The notes beneath the pieces are model-generated. The model made no database searches. It worked only from the letters and a program-made list of their open reading frames with translations, and was not told the origin of the DNA. A DNA stretch of 64,000 nucleotides, taken from positions 124,001 through 188,000 of the forward strand of contig JBDVKF010000076.1 of the NCBI GenBank assembly GCA_039960995.1, written 5' to 3'. Positions 25,640-34,916 of the stretch are shown piece by piece (position 1 is the stretch's first letter; every line of letters begins with the position of its first letter). Source of the stretch: JABSSA01 sp039960995 (GTDB lineage: Bacteria > Pseudomonadota > Alphaproteobacteria > Rhodobacterales > Rhodobacteraceae). Position numbers and translations under genes: made by a program.

Positions 25640-27235
25640 TTAGTGCGTTGCAAGGATCAGGTCGGATGCTTTTTCGCCGATCATGATGGCGGGGGCGTTG
25701 GTGTTGCCTGATACAATTTCCGGCATGATAGAACAATCCGCGACCCTTAGCCCTTCGATTCCATGCACCTTAAGATCAGGACCAACGACGGCACTTGAGT
25801 CAGATCCCATTTTGCATGTCCCGGACGGATGATAGATTGAAACACTGTTATTGCGCGCCCAATCCAATGTTCCGGCGTCGTCATCAAGGCTCAGCGACGA
25901 GTCCGGTCGGAATTCGTCGGAGATTTTTGAGGACAAAGGCGCATGCCGCGCGATCTGTCGTGCGATGCGCACCCCTTCGGTGATTGTTCGGCAATCCGTT
26001 TCCGCCGAAAGATATCGCGGAATGATTTTTGGGTAATCTGTGGGATTGGGACCGTTTAATTGGATTTCCCCACGGCTTTCTGGGCGCAGTTGACAGACCG
26101 ACATCGTAAAGGCGGAAAATGGATGGACGCCTTCGCCGGGACTATCTGCAGACCAAGGTTGGACATGAAATTGGATGTCCGGCGATGCAACGTCTGGGCG
26201 TGTCTTCATGAACCCAGTGGCTAAACTGGCCGCCATGGTCATCGGTCCGTTGCGAAACAATGCGTATTTCAGGGCGATCCGTGCCTGATTGTACATGCTT
26301 CTGACTTCGTCATTTAAGGTTGGTTCGTTGCATTTATAGACAAGTCTGGCCTGAAGATGATCTTGAAGATTTTTCCCGACACCAGGGAGATGATGCGCCG
26401 GATCAATACCATTTTCCTTAAGCTGCTCTGCGTCGCCAATTCCCGATAACATGAGGACCTGTGGCGAATTTATGGATCCGCCTGATAAGATAACTTCGCG
26501 ATTAATCCGAATGGTTTGAGACGTTCCCGAATTGTCGTTGTACTCGGCACCGACAACCTTTTTGCCTTCAAGTTTTAACCGAGTGACAAGAGCATCGGTG
26601 ATGATTTTTAAATTGTCGCGTTGACGAACAGGTTTAAGGTATGCGGCGGCGGCGCTGCATCTGCGGCCGTTTTTGGTGGTTAGCTGGAAATATCCAACAC
26701 CTTCCTGAGACGCACCGTTGTAATCAGGATTGAACGGATAACCAGCCGCCTGAGCAGCGGCGACCCACGCATCACAAATAGGGCGCTGAATTCGGATATT
26801 TGAAACAGCAAGCGGCCCACTGTCGCCGTGAAAATCATCCGCTCCACGTTCGTTATTTTCGGCTCTTTTAAATAAGGGTAAAACGTCGTCCCAGCCCCAA
26901 CCGGCGTTTCCCATTTGGCGCCATCGATCATAATCTTCGGGTTGTCCTCGCACATACAGAAGTCCATTTATCGAGGACGATCCGCCAAGCACTTTACCGC
27001 GTGGCCAGTCGATGGCACGCCCGTTCAATCCTGGGTCAGGCTCGGTTTTATAACACCAGTCCACAGTCGGATTGTGCATCGTTTTGAAGTACCCAACAGG
27101 GATGTGAATCCACGGATTTCTATCTGCGGGCCCAGCTTCGAGCAGGACCACTTTGACGTTTGGATCTGTGCTTAAACGGCTTGCAATGACACATCCGGCG
27201 GAGCCTGCGCCTATTACCAGAAAGTCTGCTTCCAC
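25640..27235 (-). CDS. GMC-family FAD oxidoreductase (choline dehydrogenase-like)
   Basis: 531 residues starting at GTG 27235 with GGAGG nine bases upstream. FAD-binding VIGAGSAGCVIASRLS at the N-terminus, the GMC signature GKVLGGSSSINGLLYVRG, the second signature SGGSINSPQVLMLSGIG, and the C-terminal active-site His in SIYHPSGTCKMG with DCSIMPEIVSGNTNAPAIMIGEKASDLI. It oxidises a primary alcohol; the choline/alcohol dehydrogenase branch is likely but the adjacent genes do not form a known betaine operon. First gene of the minus-strand operon, divergent from the TRAP transporter. Confidence 0.93.
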   Translation of the reverse strand: MEADFLVIGAGSAGCVIASRLSTDPNVKVVLLEAGPADRNPWIHIPVGYFKTMHNPTVDWCYKTEPDPGLNGRAIDWPRGKVLGGSSSINGLLYVRGQPEDYDRWRQMGNAGWGWDDVLPLFKRAENNERGADDFHGDSGPLAVSNIRIQRPICDAWVAAAQAAGYPFNPDYNGASQEGVGYFQLTTKNGRRCSAAAAYLKPVRQRDNLKIITDALVTRLKLEGKKVVGAEYNDNSGTSQTIRINREVILSGGSINSPQVLMLSGIGDAEQLKENGIDPAHHLPGVGKNLQDHLQARLVYKCNEPTLNDEVRSMYNQARIALKYALFRNGPMTMAASLATGFMKTRPDVASPDIQFHVQPWSADSPGEGVHPFSAFTMSVCQLRPESRGEIQLNGPNPTDYPKIIPRYLSAETDCRTITEGVRIARQIARHAPLSSKISDEFRPDSSLSLDDDAGTLDWARNNSVSIYHPSGTCKMGSDSSAVVGPDLKVHGIEGLRVADCSIMPEIVSGNTNAPAIMIGEKASDLILATH

Positions 27236-27286
27236 CCGAAATTTCCTCCGTTTTTAAATATCTATACAAATTGCAGAACCTGATCT

Positions 27287-27321
27287 AGTATTTTTTGATA
27301 CATTTTGTCTCAAAAAATGCT
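27287..27321. promoter_or_regulatory. Palindromic operator candidate, GMC operon / TRAP transporter
   Basis: Inverted repeat AGTATTTTTTGA (27287-27298) and TCAAAAAATGCT (27310-27321), 11 of 12 positions complementary, spacer 11 bp. It sits between the GMC start (27235) and the TRAP binding-protein start (27338), so one site could control both transcripts. The IclR-type regulator encoded downstream is the nearest candidate. Symmetry is seen; regulation is inferred. Confidence 0.6.
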
Positions 27322-27337
27322 AAAATGGGAGGTAGCA

Positions 27338-28570
27338 ATGGGATTATACAATCGGATTCGTGGAGTATCACGGAGGGATTTCTTTAGAATAGCAGGGACT
27401 TATGGTATGAGTTCGACCCTGCTGGCAGCCGGGACGTTTGGTGGAGCCATGACGGCGGGGAACCTGGCCAAGGCTGCGGAATCAACCTACGAAAAGCGCT
27501 TTGCCAAGGAAGCTAAATTTACTTTGAAATTTGGCGCGGCTGGATTTAACCCTCAAAACCTGTTGATTGAACGCGCCGGAGCGTTGGAATTTGCACGAGA
27601 CTTGGAAAGTCGAACAGACGGCGAAATTCGCGTTGAATTTATCGGTAACAACCAAATTTGCGGTCAGGTTTCCTGCGTTGAGAAAACGCAGCAGGGGATC
27701 GTGGACATTTATGCCGCGTCCACTCAGAATTCTGCAGGAGGGGCCCCTTACCTGAATGTCTTGGATTACGCGTATATGTTCCGCAATCGTGCGGATCAGT
27801 ACCACTTCTTGTACTCACCTAAATCTCAAGCCTTGCTACGCGAACCCTATGAGCGGCGCCATGGTTTGAAGTTCTTGTTCAGCCATGCAGAACTGCGCGG
27901 GATTCAGTTGGGCCTTGCATGGGACGACAAGCCAACAGTCACGTCGGTCGAGCAGCTATTCGGAACGAAAAATCGTGTGACGGGTACACAACTGGGCCGC
28001 ATCGCGATGACGGCGTTGAATTTGAATCCGGTTCCAGTTGCTTGGGAAGAAACGCTTGATGGCCTAAAGCAGGGTTTGATTGATGGCGCGGAAACATGGG
28101 CTTCGGCCGTTGCATACGCCAACATGTCGCCTGTTGTTTCGCAATCGGTCCATCTGAATTTCTTCTGCGGCACGGAGCACACGGCCATGTCAGCCGAAGT
28201 ATTTGATGGTCTGGGTGGAGAGCTGCAAGACGCAGTTATGGAGTCGTCCTATTGGGCGCAAACGCATGTTCAGGCCGCGAACGAAGCCGCTTTGGTCAAA
28301 ACTGTTGGTCTTTCTGATCCACAATTGCCGGATACAATTTTTGCCAAGAATAATGTGCGTAATGCGTTCCTGTCTGATGCGGAACTCAAGAAAGCAGAAG
28401 AGATGTGTTCGCCAGAATTTCAACCTCAGTTGTGGGAAGAATGGCGCGAGCGCATCAACGGTTGGCAAGGTGGAGCGGACACGTATCAGGAAATTTACGA
28501 CGAAGTCCGCACAATCGATGCGAACACGTTACCTGAAAACGTTGAACCACGCCGTTGGTGGAAATCTTAA
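27338..28570 (+). CDS. TRAP transporter substrate-binding protein (DctP family), Tat-exported
   Basis: 410 residues. The N-terminus GVSRRDFFRIAGTYG carries a twin-arginine motif followed by a hydrophobic stretch ending near LAKAAES, so export should be through Tat. The DctP body includes KFGAAGFNPQNL, ALEFARDLESRTDGEIRVEFIGNNQICG, GIVDIYAAS and VAWEETLDGLKQGLIDGAETW. GGGAGG ribosome site eight bases before ATG 27338. It should bind an organic acid or similar solute in the periplasm for the DctQM membrane proteins encoded next. Confidence 0.92.
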   Translation: MGLYNRIRGVSRRDFFRIAGTYGMSSTLLAAGTFGGAMTAGNLAKAAESTYEKRFAKEAKFTLKFGAAGFNPQNLLIERAGALEFARDLESRTDGEIRVEFIGNNQICGQVSCVEKTQQGIVDIYAASTQNSAGGAPYLNVLDYAYMFRNRADQYHFLYSPKSQALLREPYERRHGLKFLFSHAELRGIQLGLAWDDKPTVTSVEQLFGTKNRVTGTQLGRIAMTALNLNPVPVAWEETLDGLKQGLIDGAETWASAVAYANMSPVVSQSVHLNFFCGTEHTAMSAEVFDGLGGELQDAVMESSYWAQTHVQAANEAALVKTVGLSDPQLPDTIFAKNNVRNAFLSDAELKKAEEMCSPEFQPQLWEEWRERINGWQGGADTYQEIYDEVRTIDANTLPENVEPRRWWKS

Positions 28571-28688
28571 TCTAGGACTGTGCGAATTTTGTCGGCTCCA
28601 GCTATTGGGGTCGGCAATTTGCTGGCGAAGAACGCAAAAAATGTGTCGCGACGTAAGATACAAGACGTAATCTAGGGAGGGGTGCGAA

Positions 28689-29534
28689 ATGTCAGTTTGG
28701 TCAGACATGGTCACCATCGTCAGTGCAACGGTGAGCGGGGACATCAACTTTAAGGTTGTGAAAGCATACCGTTCAGATGCGGCGTGGCTGGTTTTTGGGC
28801 CGATGACATTGATTGGGGCGATGATCTTTTTTTATCGCGAAAAATTTGCACGAGGTCTGGAACAAAAGCTTGGGTTTTCCGTGACACGGTACACCCATGC
28901 GATCATCGCACTTGTTTTGACTATCGGACTTTTTGCGGCCTTCTTGGACCCATTCGCCGTATTTTTGAAGGAGATAACGGGTGACAACCATCGACTGTTG
29001 ATCGTCCTTGTCCCTGTCTTGTTGATTTTGTTCGAGCGAACGCCCGAACGAACCATCGTCGTCTATTGCTATATCGTTATGGCCGCGATTATTTTCATTG
29101 GTGTGATCCAGCGCTTTGTTTTTTCCGTGCAAGTCCCATGGTCCACGACGATCCCGCCGCTGCTGTTCATGATGATGGCCTGGTATGGGTGTACGTTTAA
29201 CATTCGCCTGCGCACGCATCTAAGCTTTTCCGAGTTCCGCGCGAAGCTTGGTCGTAAGGGCCAGCTTTTCTGGCTGACCTTCGATAATATCCTGTGGTTG
29301 GTTTTTTGTATTATTGCGGTCACCACGACCGCACGCGTGACCGTGAACACCTATGACAACTTTGCCATCGTTCTTGGGACAGATGATGTCATGCGTTGGT
29401 GGTTCATCATCACGATGCCGCTGTGCTTTATCTTATTGGCAACACGCGCCATCGAAAATATTGTCGAAGATTTCGGAAGATTCCAAGGGGATGATCCGAT
29501 GATCGAGCAAGCTGTTATCGGGGGAGACTCGTAG
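28689..29534 (+). CDS. TRAP transporter small permease (DctQ family), N-terminally extended
   Basis: 281 residues, whereas typical DctQ proteins have about 160-190 residues and four membrane spans. I count about seven hydrophobic segments; the last four (from about residue 120, YCYIVMAAIIFIGVIQRFVF onward) fit DctQ, and the first three form an extra N-terminal part. GGGAGGGG ribosome site before the ATG. It overlaps the dctM gene by 1 bp (TAGTG). Confidence 0.82.
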   Translation: MSVWSDMVTIVSATVSGDINFKVVKAYRSDAAWLVFGPMTLIGAMIFFYREKFARGLEQKLGFSVTRYTHAIIALVLTIGLFAAFLDPFAVFLKEITGDNHRLLIVLVPVLLILFERTPERTIVVYCYIVMAAIIFIGVIQRFVFSVQVPWSTTIPPLLFMMMAWYGCTFNIRLRTHLSFSEFRAKLGRKGQLFWLTFDNILWLVFCIIAVTTTARVTVNTYDNFAIVLGTDDVMRWWFIITMPLCFILLATRAIENIVEDFGRFQGDDPMIEQAVIGGDS

Positions 29535-30892
29535 TGTCCGACGGAACTTGGATTACGATCATCTCGCTGGTGATGACCTTTTTGTTCATGATGGGCACGC
29601 CTGTGCTTTTGATCATTTTTTATTGGGTCGTAGGGTGTAGCTTTGTGTTGGATTTGACGCTGGATAACACTGGCGCCGAAATGCTGAATGTTTTCAAAGA
29701 TGGTTTTGCTTTGATGGCGATGCCGCTTTTCATTTTAACAGGCGATCTCATCAATAAATCTGGGATTGCAAAACGATTGTCCGATTTCGCGTATGCCTGT
29801 TTGGGATGGTTGCGTGGTGGTTTGGCCATGGCTTCGCTTGGCGCTTGTGGTCTATTCGCTGCGATATCAGGTTCAAATTCTGCAACAACAGCGACAATCG
29901 GTTCGATGTTGCATCCGGAAATGGTCAAAGGCGGGTATGACGAACGCTTTTCTGCCGCAACTGCAGCAGCGGGTGGAACTGTTGGGATCATTATCCCGCC
30001 TTCCATCATTTTCATCGTCTACGGCTTTTTGATGAATCTCCCGATTTCGGACTTGTTCATCGCGGGCATCATACCGGGATCTTTGATGGTGCTGGTCATG
30101 ATGTTGGCGTGCTTCGTCATTTGCACCATTAACGGTTGGGGATATCTGATCAAACTGTCCGTTTCACGCGTTTTCAAAACTGCGATTGGGGCATGGCTCG
30201 GTTTTTTCGCGATCGGTTTGGTGTTGTGGGGCATCTACACTGGGAAATTCTCACCAACAGAAGCAGCGGGCGTAACGGTGGGCTTTTGCATCATCGTTGG
30301 CATGATCAGCTTTCCGCTGAATAAGTTCTTTGGAATGGACGCTGATACACCGGTTGGCGACAAGTCGGTTTCATCGATGTTTGTCGTCGAAGGCTTTACG
30401 TTACCAGATGTTCCATCAATTGTGGTGCGTTCGGCACAGATTTCAGGAATTTTGGCACCTTTGATCGCCGTTTCCGTGGTGATGCAGCAGATTTTGTCGC
30501 TCTTAGGGGCACAAGAAGTCATCGGTAATTTCGTGACCTCTATGGGGGGGTATTATCCGGTTTTGTTCACGTCCATGGCGATGGTTTTTGTCGCGGGAAT
30601 GATACTGGAATCGCTTCCCGTAACGATCATTCTCGCGCCGATTCTCGCTCCAATTGCGGCGAGCGTTGGTGTCGACCCGGTCCATTTCTCAGTGATCTTT
30701 CTTGTCGGTGCGTCAATCGGTTTCATCACGCCGCCATATGGCTTGAATCTATACGTGGCGTCAGGGGTCACAGGTGTTCCATACTTCCGGCTCTTGCGGT
30801 ATTCGACAATGTATCTGGCCTCCTTGCTCACGATATGGATACTCGTCGCACTGACGCCGGAATTGGCACTTTACCTGCTGCCTGATAGATAA
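29534..30892 (+). CDS. TRAP transporter large permease (DctM family)
   Basis: 452 residues with about 12 membrane spans, GTG start overlapping the DctQ stop. DctM features are FALMAMPLFILTGDLINKSGIAKRL, GGLAMASLGACGLFAAISGSN, GGTVGIIIPPSIIFIVYGFL and SIGFITPPYGLNLYVASG. It is the ion-coupled transport channel of the system and works with the two preceding proteins at the inner membrane. Confidence 0.95.
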   Translation: MSDGTWITIISLVMTFLFMMGTPVLLIIFYWVVGCSFVLDLTLDNTGAEMLNVFKDGFALMAMPLFILTGDLINKSGIAKRLSDFAYACLGWLRGGLAMASLGACGLFAAISGSNSATTATIGSMLHPEMVKGGYDERFSAATAAAGGTVGIIIPPSIIFIVYGFLMNLPISDLFIAGIIPGSLMVLVMMLACFVICTINGWGYLIKLSVSRVFKTAIGAWLGFFAIGLVLWGIYTGKFSPTEAAGVTVGFCIIVGMISFPLNKFFGMDADTPVGDKSVSSMFVVEGFTLPDVPSIVVRSAQISGILAPLIAVSVVMQQILSLLGAQEVIGNFVTSMGGYYPVLFTSMAMVFVAGMILESLPVTIILAPILAPIAASVGVDPVHFSVIFLVGASIGFITPPYGLNLYVASGVTGVPYFRLLRYSTMYLASLLTIWILVALTPELALYLLPDR

Positions 30893-30915
30893 GGCTGAAA
30901 ACATCTGATGACCAA

Positions 30916-31695
30916 ATGAGTGACTCAAAAGAACAGATTCCGACGAACTTGAGGCTGCTTCTTTTGATCGAAGAGGTGGCTCGTCAGGGTATTCCCGTAT
31001 CACCTGCGGCCTTGAGCGCGGCGCTGGATTTGCCAAAACCGACCATGCACAGATTGCTGATAACAGCTGAAGCCGAAGGGTTTTTGCAACGTGACGTGGA
31101 TGGGCGGTCTTTTGGGCCAGGGGAGAGATTACGCAGTCTGTCAGCGAATACACTGTCATCCCAACGCATCCGTACGGAACGGTTGATGATCATGAAAGCA
31201 TTGGCTGAAGATGTCGGTGAAACCTGTAACCTAGCAGCGCCCGGACGCTATGGGATGATTTACCTAGACCGCGTTGAAACACATTGGCCGTTGCGAATCC
31301 AATTGCCGATCGGCACTCAAGTCCCATTTCATTGTACTGCAAGCGGCAAGATGTATTTGTCATCACTTCGAACCGACAAGCTGGAAAGGTTGTTGGAAGC
31401 ATTCGATTTGGAAAAACGAACTGCAAAGACAGAGAATGACCCCGTAGCCTTGCGCGCAGAACTGGCATTAACCAAAGAGCGCGGCTATTCGACAGACAAT
31501 CAGGAATTCATGGAAGGAATGGTAGCAATTGCAGTTCCAGTTCGCGATGACCAAAGTAGATTGTTGACGACGTTATCGATCCACGCGCCTTTGCAACGTA
31601 GCGGGATCGAAAGTTTACGGGTTCATTTGCCTCGGTTGGAAGGGGCCGCGGCCCAGCTTGAAGAGCTGGTTTTAGATGGTCCAAGTCTAGAGTAA
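30916..31695 (+). CDS. IclR-family transcriptional regulator
   Basis: 259 residues. N-terminal winged helix (ALSAALDLPKPTMHRLLITAEAEGFLQRD) and C-terminal IclR effector domain with GETCNLAAPGRYGMIYLDRVET, FHCTASGKMYLSSL, RGYSTDNQEFMEGMVAIAVPV. It is encoded 24 bp behind the TRAP permease on the same strand and is the most likely regulator of the TRAP/GMC/aminotransferase genes. The ribosome site is weak. Confidence 0.9.
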   Translation: MSDSKEQIPTNLRLLLLIEEVARQGIPVSPAALSAALDLPKPTMHRLLITAEAEGFLQRDVDGRSFGPGERLRSLSANTLSSQRIRTERLMIMKALAEDVGETCNLAAPGRYGMIYLDRVETHWPLRIQLPIGTQVPFHCTASGKMYLSSLRTDKLERLLEAFDLEKRTAKTENDPVALRAELALTKERGYSTDNQEFMEGMVAIAVPVRDDQSRLLTTLSIHAPLQRSGIESLRVHLPRLEGAAAQLEELVLDGPSLE

Positions 31696-31854
31696 TTTCG
31701 TGAATTGCCTTTACGACGAAGTGCAGCGGAAACTTTGGCGACTGGAGGCAAAATCTTACCTTTTTGTCCTGATTTTGTGCAATCGTAACACCAAAGCTGT
31801 GCACCCGACTTGGTTGAACTGGCTTGCGGGGCGTTAACAGCAAAGGCGTTGGTC

Positions 31855-32775
31855 ATGATACCTGTTTTAGACTGGAACGAATTCGATCGTGATCGAGGGC
31901 GTTTTGTTGTGGCACTTGGCAAAGCCTGTCGGGATACTGGGTTTTTTCTTTTGAAAAATCACACGGTTCCAGAAACACTGATGACGCAAGTTTTTGAAAA
32001 GGCAGTTCAATTTTTCAATTTGCCGGAGTCCGAAAAGGCGTCGGTTTCAATTCTGAATACTCCTCATTTTCGAGGGTGGGCCAAACAGGGTGACGAAAGC
32101 TTGGACGAAACAAGTCCGCGAATTGATACCAAAGAAACATTTAACATCGGACTTGATTTACCCTCAGATGATCCTCGTGTGCGTGCAGGCGAACCATTTC
32201 GAGGGGTAAATCAGTGGCCGGATATCCCTGAGTTTAGGACCGTAATGCTCACCTATTATGATGCGGCTCTTGAGTTGGGCATCGCACTTCACCGTGCGTT
32301 CGCAAGGGACCTTAAAGTGCCAGAACAGCAATTGGTTTCGGCGTTTAAGGAGCCATTGGCAGCATTGCGTCTTTTGAATTATCCACCCGCAACGGGTGCA
32401 AAGAACGAAATAGGGGCGGGGGCGCATACAGATTATGGCGCGATTACACTGCTGATGACGGATGGCGAACCGGGGTTGCAGGAGCGTCCGCGAGACGGAA
32501 ACTGGATGGATGTGCCCTTTGTTAAAGGAGCATACATCGTCAATATTGGTGACTGTCTTATGCGATGGACGAACGACTTATATGTGTCCACCCCTCATAG
32601 GGTTTTGCCTCCGAAGCGACGTCGACGGTCCGTTGCGATGTTCATCGAAGCAAATCCTGACACGATTATTGAAGCGTTGCCCGGTACTGGTGCGCCGAAA
32701 TACCCACCGATCCGAGCAGCAGATTATTTGATGTCCAGACTTGATGCAACATATGCACCAAAAGGAGCCACCTGA
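31855..32775 (+). CDS. Isopenicillin-N-synthase-like 2-oxoglutarate/Fe(II) dioxygenase
   Basis: 306 residues. N-terminal DIOX_N segment (IPVLDWNEFDRDRGRFVVALGKACRDTGFFLLKNH) and the jelly-roll core with the iron triad HTD (GAHTDYGAITLL) and the distal His in STPHRVLP, followed by RRRSVAMFIEANPD, the 2-oxoglutarate Arg. Such enzymes hydroxylate or desaturate small molecules; substrate unknown. ATG 31855 matches the family N-terminus; a longer frame begins at 31810. Same strand as the IclR gene, 160 bp apart, and likely part of the same catabolic cluster. Confidence 0.87.
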   Translation: MIPVLDWNEFDRDRGRFVVALGKACRDTGFFLLKNHTVPETLMTQVFEKAVQFFNLPESEKASVSILNTPHFRGWAKQGDESLDETSPRIDTKETFNIGLDLPSDDPRVRAGEPFRGVNQWPDIPEFRTVMLTYYDAALELGIALHRAFARDLKVPEQQLVSAFKEPLAALRLLNYPPATGAKNEIGAGAHTDYGAITLLMTDGEPGLQERPRDGNWMDVPFVKGAYIVNIGDCLMRWTNDLYVSTPHRVLPPKRRRRSVAMFIEANPDTIIEALPGTGAPKYPPIRAADYLMSRLDATYAPKGAT

Positions 32776-32853
32776 TGCGACGTAAGTGTCGGATTCTGGA
32801 TGGACAGCCTTAACCCACCGAGTCAGCGTGAACGAAACGTAGGGAGGATCGCT

Positions 32854-33798
32854 GTGCGGGTTGGTTTTATTGGGCTGGGCAATGTCGGGGGCAAACTGTC
32901 TGGCAGTTTGATCAGAAATGGGATTGACGTTGAGGTTCACGACCTGAACGCCGATTTGGTTGCCGCCAAGGTTTCGGATGGTGCAACAGACGGAGGCTCC
33001 CCGGCCGCGATGATGCGAAATTGTGATGCGGTGATCACTTGTCTGCCCAGTCCGGCGGCTTCTGCTGCGGTCATGGATCAGATGTTGCCCGAAATGGGTC
33101 CCGGCAAGATTTGGATGGAAATGTCCACGACGGACGAAGCCGAAGTCAAACGGATCAGCGCGCTTGTCAAAGCAAAGGGCGGATCAGCTGTCGATTGCCC
33201 AGTTTCGGGTGGGTGCCATCGCGCTGACACAGGGAATATCAGCATTTTTGCCGGATGTGATCGCGAAACTTTTGAACGTGTCCTTCCTTTATTGACGACC
33301 ATGGGGCGTCGGGTATTGCATACGGGCCCGTTGGGGTCAGCGTCAGTGTTGAAAGTCCTGACAAATTTTCTCGCTACGGCCAATTTAGTCAGTTGTGCCG
33401 AGGCGTTGACCGTTGCGAAAGGGGCTGGGATGGATTTGGGGGTCGCGTATGAGGCGATGGCAATCAGTTCGGGAACCTCTTTTGTTCACGAAACAGAAAG
33501 TCAGGTCATTTTGAATGGCAGTCGGGATATCAACTTTACGATGGACCTTGTGGCCAAGGATATAGGCTTATTTCAAGAGGTTGCAGATCGAGCCAGTATA
33601 GCATTGGATTTGAACCCGCTTTTGATCAAGGTTTTTCAAGACGGGATTGATCGATACGGCCCCCGAGAATTCTCCCCTAATATCATCAAGCGGCTCGAAG
33701 ATGCGACGGGATTAGACGTAACCACAACTGGATTTCCATCCGAAATGACTGACGATGAGCTCGAAGAACCTGGCTATGAGGTGATTGTTAAACGTTGA
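32854..33798 (+). CDS. 3-hydroxyisobutyrate dehydrogenase-family NAD(P) oxidoreductase
   Basis: 314 residues from GTG 32854, which has GGGAGG about eight bases upstream and begins directly at the Rossmann strand (VRVGFIGLGNVGGKL). The substrate loop DCPVSGGCHRADTGNISIFAGC and the catalytic-Lys helix SVLKVLTNFLATANL are present. The family (beta-hydroxyacid dehydrogenases: HIBADH, tartronate semialdehyde reductase, 6-phosphogluconate dehydrogenase relatives) interconverts beta-hydroxy acids and semialdehydes. The substrate is not deducible. It closes the putative catabolic island. Confidence 0.88.
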   Translation: MRVGFIGLGNVGGKLSGSLIRNGIDVEVHDLNADLVAAKVSDGATDGGSPAAMMRNCDAVITCLPSPAASAAVMDQMLPEMGPGKIWMEMSTTDEAEVKRISALVKAKGGSAVDCPVSGGCHRADTGNISIFAGCDRETFERVLPLLTTMGRRVLHTGPLGSASVLKVLTNFLATANLVSCAEALTVAKGAGMDLGVAYEAMAISSGTSFVHETESQVILNGSRDINFTMDLVAKDIGLFQEVADRASIALDLNPLLIKVFQDGIDRYGPREFSPNIIKRLEDATGLDVTTTGFPSEMTDDELEEPGYEVIVKR

Positions 33799-33855
33799 TA
33801 CCTTGCCGATTGGGGCTGGCTGGCTTAGGTGCTTTTTCCAACGATGGGGTGAGAC

Positions 33856-34344
33856 ATGTCAGAAAACAGCGAAGAAATCATTGCAGAAGTTAGCCCTTCT
33901 TGGGGGCGGCGTGTCCTTGGTTTGGTTTCGCTTTGGGGGCTAGGCCTGCTTGTGTTTTATCTGTCCTTGTCGGAATCGCATGCTTTTGGGTGGCAAGTAC
34001 TGCTATTGGCGATTGGCGGCGGTACGATTTACATGGCCGAACTCATGCGACGCGCGACGGGATTACGGATCGAGCTGACGGCGACAGAGGTTAGAGACAG
34101 TTCAGGACGAATTCTGGCGGAAGTGAGCAATGTTGAATCTGTCGACAGGGGGACATTCGCGTTTAAACCGTCAAATGGATTTTTGATTACGTGCAAAACG
34201 AAAGCCCCGCGCGTTTGGGCGCCGGGGCTTTGGTGGCGAAATGGTCGCCGCATTGGGATAGGTGGGATAACTGCCGCGCCTCAAACGAAATTCATGGCCG
34301 AAGTGCTTTCGGCCATGATTGCAGAGCGCGACGGCCAAGTTTAA
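33856..34344 (+). CDS. Hypothetical membrane protein, 162 aa
   Basis: Not recognised by family. After a polar N-terminus there are two hydrophobic segments (LGLVSLWGLGLLVFYLSL and WQVLLLAIGGGTIYMAEL), followed by a soluble beta-rich part of about 90 residues (RIELTATEVRDSSGRILAE, SVDRGTFAFKPSNGFLI) that resembles PH-like membrane-anchored domains in pattern only. ATG 33856 has GGGGTGAG upstream. It overlaps by 4 bp with the opposing TadE-like gene. Confidence 0.65.
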   Translation: MSENSEEIIAEVSPSWGRRVLGLVSLWGLGLLVFYLSLSESHAFGWQVLLLAIGGGTIYMAELMRRATGLRIELTATEVRDSSGRILAEVSNVESVDRGTFAFKPSNGFLITCKTKAPRVWAPGLWWRNGRRIGIGGITAAPQTKFMAEVLSAMIAERDGQV

Positions 34345-34916
34345 CAGCCGTTGATGGATCCGTCGTTAAATAGGACACAGGGTGCATACCGAGGACGTGT
34401 GAACACAAAGTTTTGGATCGTGCGTTCTGATAGGCCAGTGTTGAATGGAGCATCGTATCTTACGAATGTTTCAACGACCGTGATGTATTCGTTGTCTGGC
34501 ATCACAGGCAAACGGTCGTGCCAGTCATTAGTTGAACCGCTGGTCAAGGGCTGGGTAAGATCGCCTTGACTTTGTGACCACTCGCGTTCGTAGACATCTT
34601 GCGCCTCATCGTATTTAAGAGATGAAACTCTGATTGAGACGTCGTCAAGATTAGCTGTTCGCGAGAGAAACCTTAGAAGATCTTGCATTCCGACCAAATA
34701 ATCGAGGTCAATCGGTGTCGTTTCGCGAGAAATCAAATCACCAATTGTGAACGCTGCTTTTTGGTTAAGAGCGTGGTGACGATACGAGTCAAATATCGCG
34801 AACATCGCAAGGTATGCCCAAAACAACGCAGGGATGATAATCACAGTTTCTACGGCAATCGAGCCAGACTCGTCTTTGCGAAACGCCAGGACTGCGCGTT
34901 TGATATGCTTGATCAT
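34341..34916 (-). CDS. TadE-like pilus-associated protein
   Basis: 191 residues. The N-terminal FRKDESGSIAVETVIIIPALFWAYLAMFAIF is the typical TadE-type segment: polar stretch, Gly-Ser/Glu junction, then one membrane helix. The remaining part is a periplasmic domain ending in RYAPCVLFNDGSINGC. It overlaps the preceding TadE gene (TAATG) and is third in a TadG-TadE-TadE operon. TadE-type pseudopilins act in Tad/Flp pilus assembly; no secretion ATPase or Flp pilin is encoded in the window. Confidence 0.8.
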   Translation of the reverse strand: MIKHIKRAVLAFRKDESGSIAVETVIIIPALFWAYLAMFAIFDSYRHHALNQKAAFTIGDLISRETTPIDLDYLVGMQDLLRFLSRTANLDDVSIRVSSLKYDEAQDVYEREWSQSQGDLTQPLTSGSTNDWHDRLPVMPDNEYITVVETFVRYDAPFNTGLSERTIQNFVFTRPRYAPCVLFNDGSINGC

